From NCBI RefSeq assembly GCF_000756305.1, contig NZ_JRFE01000022.1, positions 62,001-126,000 on the forward strand: a DNA stretch of 64,000 nt, in the 5' to 3' direction. The stretch is from Myxosarcina sp. GI1. Its GTDB lineage: Bacteria; Cyanobacteriota; Cyanobacteriia; Cyanobacteriales; Xenococcaceae. The position numbers were made by a program, and so were the translations under genes. Below are positions 56,940-64,000 of this stretch, piece after piece. The notes beneath the pieces are model-generated. The model searched no databases, was not told the DNA's origin, and saw only the letters and a list, made by a program, of their open reading frames with translations. How positions within the stretch are numbered: position 1 is the stretch's first letter; each line of letters begins with the position of its first letter.

Positions 56940-58214
56940 ATGTTACCTAACAAAAGAGGCAAAATAGCTCTTATTTCCGTTCACGGAGATCCAGCTATTG
57001 ACGTTGGCAAAGAAGAAGCTGGCGGACAAAACGTATACGTAAGACAAGTAGGAGAAGCTTTGTCGCGTTTGGGATGGCAAGTAGATATGTTTACTCGTCG
57101 AAGCGATGCTCAACAAGAAAAAATTGTCGAACACAATTCTAACTGTCGCACCATTCGTTTGACTGCTGGTCCTGCTGAATTTATCGAACGCCAAAAAATC
57201 TATAACTACGTTTCAGACTTCGTTAGTGCTTTTTTTGATTTTCAGCATGAAACTAAAACTATATATCCTATAATTCACACTAATTACTGGCTTTCGGCTG
57301 CTGTAGGTAAAGAAATTAGGCAGCGTCAGCAAGTCAAAACATTTCACACCTATCATTCTTTGGGTGCGGTCAAGTACAAATCAGTCACTACAATTCCAAT
57401 GATTGCTAGTACCCGCCTAAATATTGAGAAAAAGTGTTTAGAAAATTCTGATGTTGTGGTGGCAACATCACCGCAAGAAAAACAGCACATGCAAACTTTG
57501 GTTTCGACTAAAGGTAATATTGATATTGTTCCTTGCGGTACCGATATTGATATTTTTGGCAAGGTGTCTCGTAATGAATCAAGAGAAAAATTAGACATCG
57601 ATTCTGATGCTAAAGTTGTTTTTTATGCAGGACGTTTCGATCCCCGTAAAGGAATAGAAACCTTAGTCAGGGCTGTCGGTAAATTAGATCTAGAAAGGTA
57701 CGCCAACTTTAAACTAATTATTGCAGGCGGTAGCACTTCAGGACAAAAAGATGGTAGAGAAAAAGAAAGAATTGAAGGTATCGTCAGAGAACTAGAATTA
57801 GAAACAGTTACTACTTTCGTCGGTCAACTAGAACATTCAACATTAGCATCATATTACGCAGCAGCTGACGTTTGCGTAGTTCCCAGTCATTACGAACCCT
57901 TTGGTCTGGTGGCGATCGAGGCAATGGCTGCTGGTACTCCTGTAGTAGCTTCTGCTGTAGGTGGATTGCAATACACTGTAGTCGATAGAGAAACAGGTTT
58001 TCTCGCACCACCAAAAAATGAAGAAGCTTTTGCTAATGCTATTTCTCGTATTCTCGACGATTCTCAGGAGCGCGATCGCCTGGGTAAAGCTGCTAAGAAA
58101 AGAGTTAAGTCTCAGTTTAGCTGGACTGGAGTAGCCAAGCAGTTAGATGAACTCTATTTAGAAGAATTGGGAAGATTACATCAAGAGTTTTTAACTAGTA
58201 ATGTAGTCAGTTGA
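56940..58214 (+). CDS. GT4 glycosyltransferase (second of two paralogues)
   Basis: A 424-residue GT4 enzyme that is clearly similar along its whole length to the protein encoded at 32594. The shared blocks include ISVHGDPA, EEAGGQNVYVRQVGEAL, GRFDPRKGIETLV, and HYEPFGLVAIEAMAAGTPVVAS. The N-terminal donor/acceptor site resembles sucrose-synthase-like and MshA-type enzymes. This copy has a few more residues at the C-terminus and a terminator 40 bases after its stop. Its context is small stress-type genes, not an exopolysaccharide cluster. Confidence 0.88.
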   Translation: MLPNKRGKIALISVHGDPAIDVGKEEAGGQNVYVRQVGEALSRLGWQVDMFTRRSDAQQEKIVEHNSNCRTIRLTAGPAEFIERQKIYNYVSDFVSAFFDFQHETKTIYPIIHTNYWLSAAVGKEIRQRQQVKTFHTYHSLGAVKYKSVTTIPMIASTRLNIEKKCLENSDVVVATSPQEKQHMQTLVSTKGNIDIVPCGTDIDIFGKVSRNESREKLDIDSDAKVVFYAGRFDPRKGIETLVRAVGKLDLERYANFKLIIAGGSTSGQKDGREKERIEGIVRELELETVTTFVGQLEHSTLASYYAAADVCVVPSHYEPFGLVAIEAMAAGTPVVASAVGGLQYTVVDRETGFLAPPKNEEAFANAISRILDDSQERDRLGKAAKKRVKSQFSWTGVAKQLDELYLEELGRLHQEFLTSNVVS

Positions 58215-58253
58215 CATCGCGTTTGTATTATGTTATAATATAGAAAGAAAACA

Positions 58254-58290
58254 GCGATAAATGCATAGTGTTTATCGCATTTTTTCTTTT
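58254..58290 (+). terminator. Terminator of the second GT4 gene
   Basis: GCGATAAA (58254-58261) and TTTATCGC (58271-58278) form a perfect 8-bp stem with a 9-base loop, followed by ATTTTTTCTTTT. Confidence 0.9.
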
Positions 58291-58467
58291 TAGCTTCCAA
58301 TACTAATATGAAATTCAAAAAAGAATGCTATATGGTAAGTTTCGTGAGGTAAAGTGCAGCAAACAGAAGCAATTGTTGCTCGTACCTATTTTACTTATTT
58401 GTGGCAAATAATCTAAGTGTTTCATATGAGACTAGTTTATTTATTAAAAGCAATCAGGAGTTTTAAT

Positions 58468-58980
58468 ATGCAGTTATTTAATTTATCTAAAATTTTGGGT
58501 TCTACAGTTTTGGCTACCAGTTTGGTATTGTCTTCTGGAGCAGCTTATAGCCAAGAAAGAGAAGGAACTGTAGATAACAATCTAAACCAAGCCGAGCAAA
58601 ATCTGGATAATGCTGGCGAAAATCTTCAAGATGCTGGCAGTGCTTTGGGTAACTCCGTAGAAAACACAGGCGAAGCAGCCGAACAAGGATTAGAAAACAC
58701 AGGCGAAGCAGCTCAAAGAACCTATAATGAAGCCGAGCAAAACATTGAAAATACCGCTAGAGATGCCCAACAAAACATCAATCGCGCTGCTGAGGACGCG
58801 CAAGCAGAAATATCAGCAGCTGTTGAAGAAGTTGAAGCACGTTCTAACTGGGGCTGGCTTGGTTTGTTAGGTTTGATTGGTTTATTTGGTTTGGCTGGCG
58901 GTAAGAAAAAAGTAGTTCATACACCTACTACCACTACCAGAACTGACTATGTCGATCCCCGTCACGATCGCACTGTTTAA
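58468..58980 (+). CDS. Secreted WGxxGxxG-type protein
   Basis: The protein is 170 residues from the ATG at 58468, chosen because AGGAG lies seven bases before it; a longer frame starts at 58417. It has a signal peptide (residues 1-28, ending GAAYSQ). A helical middle carries repeats of the type NTGEAAEQGLE and NTGEAAQRTYNEAEQNIENTA. Near the C-terminus comes WGWLGLLGLIGLFGLAGGKKK, a WGxxGxxG glycine-rich membrane segment with a Lys stop. Proteins with this end are thought to be sorted to the envelope. Its function is unknown. The repeats look like an extended amphipathic helix. A terminator follows. Confidence 0.72.
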   Translation: MQLFNLSKILGSTVLATSLVLSSGAAYSQEREGTVDNNLNQAEQNLDNAGENLQDAGSALGNSVENTGEAAEQGLENTGEAAQRTYNEAEQNIENTARDAQQNINRAAEDAQAEISAAVEEVEARSNWGWLGLLGLIGLFGLAGGKKKVVHTPTTTTRTDYVDPRHDRTV

Positions 58981-59047
58981 CTACTAATAAAAAGCAAATC
59001 GTTATTAGCAAAACCCGTAAATTGTTAACACCAATATAAGCTCGATG

Positions 59048-59074
59048 GACGCTCGCTTTAGAGCGTCTTTTTTT
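59048..59074 (+). terminator. Terminator of the WGxxGxxG protein gene
   Basis: GACGCTC (59048-59054) and GAGCGTC (59061-59067) form a perfect stem with a 6-base loop, followed by seven T. Confidence 0.92.
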
Positions 59075-59435
59075 GTCAAACAATTTATGTAGTAAATATT
59101 AAAGCTGACTGCATTAGCGAAACCACGGTCAGCCAAGAGCATAATAGTAGATCGCGTTAGTTACTATGTTGACTTAGCAATCCGAACAGTTGATTATAAA
59201 GACGAGCGAACTTGGCGGTTGCTGAGCAAGTCGTTTGCGTCAGCAAGCCGAAGGCTCAGACTAAGTTTCTTCGCCTGAAACACGCGCGAGGTGTGGTAGA
59301 GGTAGACATGGAATACAAAGCTTAAAAACATCTATTTTTAGCTAACCATAAATTCTCTCCTTTTTTTTAGTTACTGTATATCACTACTTTATAGATACTT
59401 GTGTCAGGCAGTCAGCTTTTCAGGTCGCACTTAGA

Positions 59436-59578
59436 TATAATTAATATACTAAAAACTCGATCGGTAGTCAGAAGATCGCCATGCCAAAACCAATCGTATT
59501 GGTTTTAAAACTAAAAAATATTTAACTTTTAGATAGCAAATTTTTATGAAGATAGAGTAATAGCTTTACTCTTTTTTT
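59436..59578 (+). ncRNA. Candidate small RNA before the cellulose-synthase-like gene
   Basis: A TATAAT box (59436-59441) is followed by a perfect hairpin AAAACCAAT-cgt-ATTGGTTTT (59486-59506) and then an intrinsic terminator: AGAGTAA (59554-59560) with TTACTCT (59566-59572) and six T. A transcript from about 59448 would be about 130 bases and contains no good reading frame. No clear -35 box was found. Confidence 0.4.
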
Positions 59579-59683
59579 ACCTTTGTGTTGGTTAACTTAA
59601 AGCAAACAACTTTGCGCTCAGTTCTTAGTTTACTCGTTAAGATTACAATAAAAACATAAATAAAGAACGATCTTCAAAAATAT

Positions 59684-61939
59684 ATGACCGTAAATGAAAC
59701 CAAGCCCAGAACAATACAGCCTAAAATGGCTACTGTTCTGTCTATTGCAGTTGTTTTAATTGCTGCAATTCTAGCCTTACTCTGGGCTGCTGGATTGGGA
59801 GCTATTGACGATATTTTTGCTTATTTAAATTTGCTGCAAGAACAGCCTCCCGTTTGGGTAGAAGCACCTATGGTAATGGGAAAATTCTTGCTTGCACCTG
59901 CAATTATTTTATTTATAACTGTCTTTGTAATTACTAAAATTTCTGATAAACCTCGTACTTGGTCGAGAGTATTATTAATTGTAATTTTGTTATGTTTGAC
60001 TATTCGCTATTTATTGTGGCGATCGCTTTCAACTCTCAATTTAAGTAATCCTATAGACGGAACTTTTAGTATTACTTTGTTTGCTTTAGAAATGCTGATG
60101 CTTTTTAGTAGTAGCCTACAGTTATTTTTAATGCTTAGATTTAAAAATCGTCAGCCAGAAGCCGAACGTTTATCGGTGCAGGTAAAAGATGGTACGTTTA
60201 ATCCCACTGTAGATATTTTAATTCCTACTTATGACGAGCCAGAATTTATTTTGCGGCGTACCGTAATCGGCTGTCAGGCTATAAATTACGAGCGTAAAAA
60301 AGTTTATTTATTAGACGATACTCAAAGACCTCAAGTTGCCCGACTGGCAAAAGACTTGGGCTGTCAATATATAACTCGTCCGAATAACGCTCATGCTAAA
60401 GCGGGAAATCTCAATCATGCCCTGCCTCTAACCAGAGGAGAGTTTATAGTTGTTTTTGATGCGGATTTTGTACCAACACAAAATTTTCTACACCGTACTT
60501 TAGGTTTTTTTCAAGATGAAAAGCTGGCTCTACTGCAAACTCCTCAAAGCTTTTATAATACCGATCCCATTGCTCGCAACTTAGGTTTAGAAGATATTTT
60601 GACTCCAGAAGAAGAGGTATTTTATCGCCAACTACAACCAATTAAAGATGGTGCGGGGAGCGTAGTTTGTGCGGGGACTTCTTTTGTGGTGCGTCGTCAA
60701 GCTTTAGAGTCTATTGGCGGTTTTGTTACCGACTCTTTAAGTGAAGATTACTTTACGGGAATTAGATTATCGGCTAGAGGCTATCGCTTGGCTTACCTGG
60801 ATGAAAAACTAAGTGCGGGTTTAGCTGCTGAAAACATTTCCGCTCATGCTATGCAAAGATTGCGCTGGGCGAGGGGAACTTTACAGGCATTTTTTATTAA
60901 GTCTAATCCTTTAACTATTCCTGGATTAAATCCTTTGCAAAGACTGGCTCATTTTGAAGGTTTGTTGCACTGGTTTACCAGTATCGCTACCGTATTTTTT
61001 CTTTTAATGCCTTTAGCTTATGCGTTTTTAAATGTAATTCCCATTCGAGCTACAACAGACGAATTTTTGTATTTCTTTTTACCTTACTATCTGACTCAAA
61101 TAACCGTTTTTTCATGGCTGAATTATCGATCGCGTTCGGCAATATTATCGGGTATTTATAGTTTGGTTTTAGCTTTTCCGTTAGCTGTTACCGTAGTTAA
61201 AGTTATGCTCAATCCTTTTTCTAAAGGCTTTAAAGTCACACCTAAAGGCACTAAAAGCGATCGCTTTTCTTTTAATTGGAATTTAGCTTTTCCTTTAATA
61301 ATATTATTTATTTTTAATGCTCTTAGTTTTTGGTCAAATCTGTATGCTTGTGCAATTTCGGCAATACACAATTCTTTTCAGCTTACAGAACAAATGCGGG
61401 GTTTAAATCTAGGCTGGATTTGGAGTATTTATAACCTAGTTACTATTGGTGCAGCTTTATTAATTTTGCTAGATGTACCCAAACCAGATTTACATGAGTG
61501 GTTTAGGTTGAGACGAACGGTAAAACTAGAAGTGGAAACGCCAACGGGAAAACAAGAATATTGGGGAGTAACTACTTTAATCTCGGAAGTAGGTGCAGAT
61601 ATTTCTATAACTCAGTCGGGTCTGACAAAATTGAGTAAAGGAGAAACTTTACCTGCAAATATATTAATTTTAGAAGAAAAAATTGCTATTACAGGAGTGA
61701 TTACGGCAGTCGCTCTAGGTCAAGATTTTTTAAATGTCAAAATTCTTTTCGAGCACCTGAGCGTGAGTGAGGAAAGGAAGCTAATCGCTATTCTATTTTG
61801 TCGTCCTGGTCAGTGGAAGCGACGCAATACACCAGGCGAGTTACGTTCTTTGTGGTTGTTGCTTAGAATTTTACTACGCCCTAGAGTTTTATTCGGTCGT
61901 AATCCAGAGATTAACGGTATTCATGTCTCGCAAATTTAG
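59684..61939 (+). CDS. Cellulose-synthase-like glycosyltransferase (GT2, BcsA type)
   Basis: A 751-residue membrane glycosyltransferase. The GT2 domain lies at about 170-400, with the PTYDEP entry (181-186), LLDDTQRP (Asp211-Asp212), DADF (259-262), SEDY (353-356, where most enzymes have TED) and QRLRW (391-395). Membrane segments come before and after it. The C-terminal 150 residues include RLRRTVKLEVE and a TLISEVGADISI strand that resemble a degenerate PilZ domain, which in BcsA binds c-di-GMP. Relatives in Thermosynechococcus make cellulose. No bcsB or other bcs gene is adjacent. Confidence 0.88.
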   Translation: MTVNETKPRTIQPKMATVLSIAVVLIAAILALLWAAGLGAIDDIFAYLNLLQEQPPVWVEAPMVMGKFLLAPAIILFITVFVITKISDKPRTWSRVLLIVILLCLTIRYLLWRSLSTLNLSNPIDGTFSITLFALEMLMLFSSSLQLFLMLRFKNRQPEAERLSVQVKDGTFNPTVDILIPTYDEPEFILRRTVIGCQAINYERKKVYLLDDTQRPQVARLAKDLGCQYITRPNNAHAKAGNLNHALPLTRGEFIVVFDADFVPTQNFLHRTLGFFQDEKLALLQTPQSFYNTDPIARNLGLEDILTPEEEVFYRQLQPIKDGAGSVVCAGTSFVVRRQALESIGGFVTDSLSEDYFTGIRLSARGYRLAYLDEKLSAGLAAENISAHAMQRLRWARGTLQAFFIKSNPLTIPGLNPLQRLAHFEGLLHWFTSIATVFFLLMPLAYAFLNVIPIRATTDEFLYFFLPYYLTQITVFSWLNYRSRSAILSGIYSLVLAFPLAVTVVKVMLNPFSKGFKVTPKGTKSDRFSFNWNLAFPLIILFIFNALSFWSNLYACAISAIHNSFQLTEQMRGLNLGWIWSIYNLVTIGAALLILLDVPKPDLHEWFRLRRTVKLEVETPTGKQEYWGVTTLISEVGADISITQSGLTKLSKGETLPANILILEEKIAITGVITAVALGQDFLNVKILFEHLSVSEERKLIAILFCRPGQWKRRNTPGELRSLWLLLRILLRPRVLFGRNPEINGIHVSQI

Positions 61940-61977
61940 CCAAACCAATAATCTTTAGCGGTTCGCTGTAGCTTAAT

Positions 61978-62190
61978 TTATTCTAACGACAAGGAATTAA
62001 AGCTACCTAAAATTAAAGGTATGATTACCAAACCTAGCTTTAAAATCCAGGGCGCGCAAAACAAGGTGATCAAACTAAAGGTCAAAGCCGTAAACCGCAT
62101 TCCTGCTTTAAAAACATCATCTTCAATAATAGAGCTAAGGTATATAGAGATCGCTGCAACTGATAAAGTTACTATAGAAATTGCTAACAT
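61978..62190 (-). CDS. Small two-helix membrane protein
   Basis: A 70-residue protein with two or three hydrophobic stretches (LAISIVTLSVAAISIYLSSI, then FTALTFSLITLFCAPWILKLGLVIIPLILGSF). AAAGAGGAA lies seven bases before the ATG, which favours this frame over the overlapping plus-strand frame. Its function is unknown. It converges with the cellulose-synthase-like gene. Confidence 0.55.
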   Translation of the reverse strand: MLAISIVTLSVAAISIYLSSIIEDDVFKAGMRFTALTFSLITLFCAPWILKLGLVIIPLILGSFNSLSLE

Positions 62191-62602
62191 TACTAGTTCC
62201 TCTTTACATCTATACTTTTGTTAGATAGTCGAACATTAAGTATATTTTTTTTCACTGCTAATATTTTTAGGATTTACCCAAATAAACTTTCGTTTTTTTA
62301 CTTTTAGCTATAGTAATTGTGACAGTGAGATTAAGAATTATTTAGCTTAACATTAAAATATTATAACTTTTTTCCCACTTGTCAACCCTCGTTCTAGCAT
62401 TTGAAGTTACAATTTAAGTTTATTTTATTTTTATATGGTTGTTTGTTGAAATTTATGCTTCAAGACAAATAAAAAAAACGAATTTGAGCGAATTGAGTAA
62501 GAAAAATGAGAATATTTTAGTTATCTAATAGCGTGGGTGAAGATGGAATGAGTGACTCTGATAGTTTTTCCGTACCATCATGAATGTTAGATAAACGAAA
62601 AA
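62191..62602. other. AT-rich intergenic region
   Basis: No gene and no strong structure were found between the small membrane protein start and the end of the GT2 gene. It should carry the promoter of the small membrane protein gene on the minus strand. Confidence 0.5.
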
Positions 62603-63337
62603 TCAGCGAATTTCATTGTAAAATTGTTTGAGATAGGTTGCAGAAACACCAACACCCCATAAGCAACCGATAAAGAGATAGATAATATTAGCTTTTAGAA
62701 AACCCCATTTAGCTACGCGGCGATCGCTAGATTGGACGATACGGTTTACCAAACAAATTCTGCCGTATGGCAACAGTTTGATGCAAATATCTGCATCTTC
62801 CATAATTGATAATTTTTCGTCATAACCACCACAATGCCAAAAATCACTGCGACGACAAAATATTACCTGGTCGCCAAACAAAATTCGTAGACCTTTAAAA
62901 AACAAGTGGGGTCGAAATATTAAGGGTGCGTAGTAAGTTTTTAAGTAATTGTGTAAAGAAACTCCCCAGCGAGTGTGCTGTTGCCCGTTCATTAGCGAAA
63001 TAAAACCGCCTCCAGCAAGATCGGGGTTTTTTAGCGTTTTTTCGATTACTACCATTAAATCGTCAGGTACTAAAGTATCGGCATGAAGAAAACAAAGAAT
63101 ATCTCCTGCGGCTGCTTTGGCACCCAGGTTCATTTGTATCGAGCGACCTGCTTGTTTGGAAATTAACAATGAAACGTCCGCTTGACGAGCAATGTTTAAC
63201 GTATTATCTTGACTACCTCCGTCTACAACTATAATTTCCTTGGGAGGGGGGTCTAACAGAGTTAGATTATTTAAAGTTCTTTTTAAAGAATTTTCTTCGT
63301 TTAAAGTCGGAATAATAATCGAAATTTCTGAAGACAT
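62603..63337 (-). CDS. GT2 glycosyltransferase, TIGR04283 type
   Basis: The protein is 244 residues from the ATG at 63337. The GT-A fold opens with ISIIIPTLNEENSLKRTL, IIVVDGGSQDNT, and DILCFLHADTLVPDDL, and ends with a single membrane helix near ANIIYLFIGCLWGVGVSATYL. The wording FLHADT, GGGFISLMNG and FGDQVIFCRRSDFW is typical of the TIGR04283 subgroup, seen with arsenosugar synthesis genes in some cyanobacteria. No arsM or arsS is visible here, so its sugar and acceptor remain open. Confidence 0.85.
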   Translation of the reverse strand: MSSEISIIIPTLNEENSLKRTLNNLTLLDPPPKEIIVVDGGSQDNTLNIARQADVSLLISKQAGRSIQMNLGAKAAAGDILCFLHADTLVPDDLMVVIEKTLKNPDLAGGGFISLMNGQQHTRWGVSLHNYLKTYYAPLIFRPHLFFKGLRILFGDQVIFCRRSDFWHCGGYDEKLSIMEDADICIKLLPYGRICLVNRIVQSSDRRVAKWGFLKANIIYLFIGCLWGVGVSATYLKQFYNEIR

Positions 63338-63465
63338 TGACAAAATAATAATTAAACAGCATGGCGATCGAGGTTTATGCCTGCTGCGTTAGGTGATGTA
63401 TGCTTATATTATCTTTACTCAATTGCTATTACTGCCGTACCTGTCTTCAGTAACATTTATTAGTT

Positions 63466-63642
63466 CTATAAATTAATAAACAGCCAAAAAAAATAGAGTA
63501 GTGCGATCGCCCAAATGCCTCCATAAACATAGCCTATTTTATTGCGGTAAGAATTAGGTCGATCCTGGCTTGCTGCCAGATGAACAATCAAAGCGATCGG
63601 AGTTAGTAAAAAGAAAGCTGAGGCTAGTAAATAATTCATCAT
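63466..63642 (-). CDS. Small membrane protein coupled to a DUF456 gene
   Basis: The protein is 58 residues from the first ATG at 63642 (a second ATG follows at once). Two hydrophobic segments, MNYLLASAFFLLTPIALIVHLAAS and YGGIWAIALLYFFWLFINL, flank a polar loop QDRPNSYRNK. The start overlaps the stop of the upstream gene in the sequence CAATGATGA, so the two are probably translated together. Function is unknown. Confidence 0.6.
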   Translation of the reverse strand: MMNYLLASAFFLLTPIALIVHLAASQDRPNSYRNKIGYVYGGIWAIALLYFFWLFINL

Positions 63643-64000
63643 TGACCCAGATGAACTAAAGACCAAGTACTAAGAACAAAGATAACTACAGCTAATGCAG
63701 CTAAAATTGCCTCAATAACGTTGCCAACAATTGAAGCGACTACTACACCCATACTAGCTTTAAATGCTTGTCTCAATCTGTTGTTACCGTCAAGGTTACT
63801 GCGATAGAGATATTCACCAATAAATGCACCTAAAATTGCACCCAGCAGCACTCCAATTAATGGTCCTCCTAATGGTAAGGCAGGTAAAAAACCAAAAAAG
63901 CCCAAAACCATACCAGCAATCGCACCAAACTGACTCCATTTACTCGCACCCGCTCGTTTAACTCCAAAATAAAGTGCCAGATACTCTACTACCGCACTCA
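63639..64000 (-). CDS. DUF456 family membrane protein, cut by window end
   Basis: The frame is open to the window edge, so its N-terminus is missing. The visible part reads GASKWSQFGAIAGMVLGFFGFLPALPLGGPLIGVLLGAILGAFIGE, then a loop NNRLRQAFKASMGVVVASIVGNVIEAILAALAVVIFV. This is the DUF456 pattern of repeated glycine-rich membrane helices. The function of the family is unknown. A smaller membrane protein gene starts at its stop codon. Confidence 0.82.
   Translation of the reverse strand, partial: SAVVEYLALYFGVKRAGASKWSQFGAIAGMVLGFFGFLPALPLGGPLIGVLLGAILGAFIGEYLYRSNLDGNNRLRQAFKASMGVVVASIVGNVIEAILAALAVVIFVLSTWSLVHLGQ

Larger units (their letters stand above)
58981..59683. other. Long non-coding region with several hairpins
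   Basis: No protein gene is supported. Near 59110-59140 GCTGAC pairs with GTCAGC. Near 59208-59260 a long hairpin forms, with CTTGGCGGTTGCTGA on the left arm and TCAGCAAGCCGAAG on the right. Further structures are described at 59436-59578. An earlier stretch around 59265-59320 reads like worn protein-coding sequence in one frame, but I do not recognise it. Confidence 0.5.

Noticed and set aside
62021-62224. 67-codon plus-strand frame over the small membrane protein
   Set aside because: The minus-strand frame has a good ribosome-binding site and membrane-protein composition; the plus frame has neither.
1-64000. CRISPR arrays, prophage, integrons, intact insertion sequences
   Set aside because: No regularly spaced repeats, phage structural genes, integrase or full transposase frame was seen on either strand.

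Overview
This window is cyanobacterial chromosome. The evidence is the photosystem I genes psaA, psaB, psaL and psaI, the split RNA polymerase genes rpoB, rpoC1 and rpoC2, a phycobilisome-degradation gene (nblA-like), a Psb32-like lumenal protein, and many GCGATCGC (HIP1) octamers in and between genes. Base composition is moderately AT-rich. The gene complement fits a unicellular or pleurocapsalean-type freshwater or marine cyanobacterium, but I cannot name the genus from sequence alone. I see no prophage, CRISPR array, intact insertion sequence or integron. It looks like an ordinary core-genome segment with a few small decaying patches.

Layout. 0-1.7 kb: the 3' end of a trehalase gene, an HNH-type protein, and two broken pieces of AIM24-family genes. 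1.8-6.7 kb: psaA-psaB on the minus strand, with a hairpin over the psaA ribosome-binding site, a hairpin between the two genes and a clear terminator. 7-14.5 kb: a lipoprotein, a PQ-loop-like membrane protein, an aldo/keto reductase, a short-chain dehydrogenase, an FtsH-peptidase-like membrane protein, small zinc-binding-type proteins and Psb32. 14.7-15.6 kb: psaL and psaI, divergently transcribed. 15.7-18.8 kb: ccdA and ccs1 (cytochrome c maturation) followed by an EI24-type membrane protein. 19-28.6 kb: infC (no ATG start), a SelO-type AMPylase, a creatininase-family enzyme, bioF, panB, a sugar-type ABC ATPase, and an acetyltransferase/M23 peptidase pair preceded by a striking structured leader. 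28.6-30.4 kb: a gene-poor, AT-rich patch with a decayed zinc alcohol dehydrogenase. 30.4-35.1 kb: an Ap4A phosphorylase-like gene, ribF, tRNA-Ser(GCU), a GT4 glycosyltransferase and hisD. 35.6-46.3 kb: rpsT, tatD, rpoB, rpoC1 and rpoC2, all on one strand.

46.5-55.5 kb holds a CsoR/InrS-type metal sensor, miaA, a pseudouridine synthase, two exporters, a cyanobacterial armadillo-fold membrane protein, glycogen synthase and a DUF697/EcsC-like protein. 55.9-64 kb holds nblA, a second GT4 glycosyltransferase paralogous to the one at 32.6 kb, a WGxxGxxG-type secreted protein, a cellulose-synthase-like GT2 enzyme, a TIGR04283-type GT2 and a DUF456 membrane protein cut by the window end.

No complete new multi-gene system stands out. 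The best leads are non-coding or small-scale: the folded leader before the M23 peptidase (27754-27869), a possible small RNA before the cellulose-synthase-like gene (about 59436-59578), a dyad cluster before nblA, a 32-bp palindrome at 12148, and a repeat that has entered two reading frames (27412 and 48274). All motif and family calls come from reading the sequence; no search was run.
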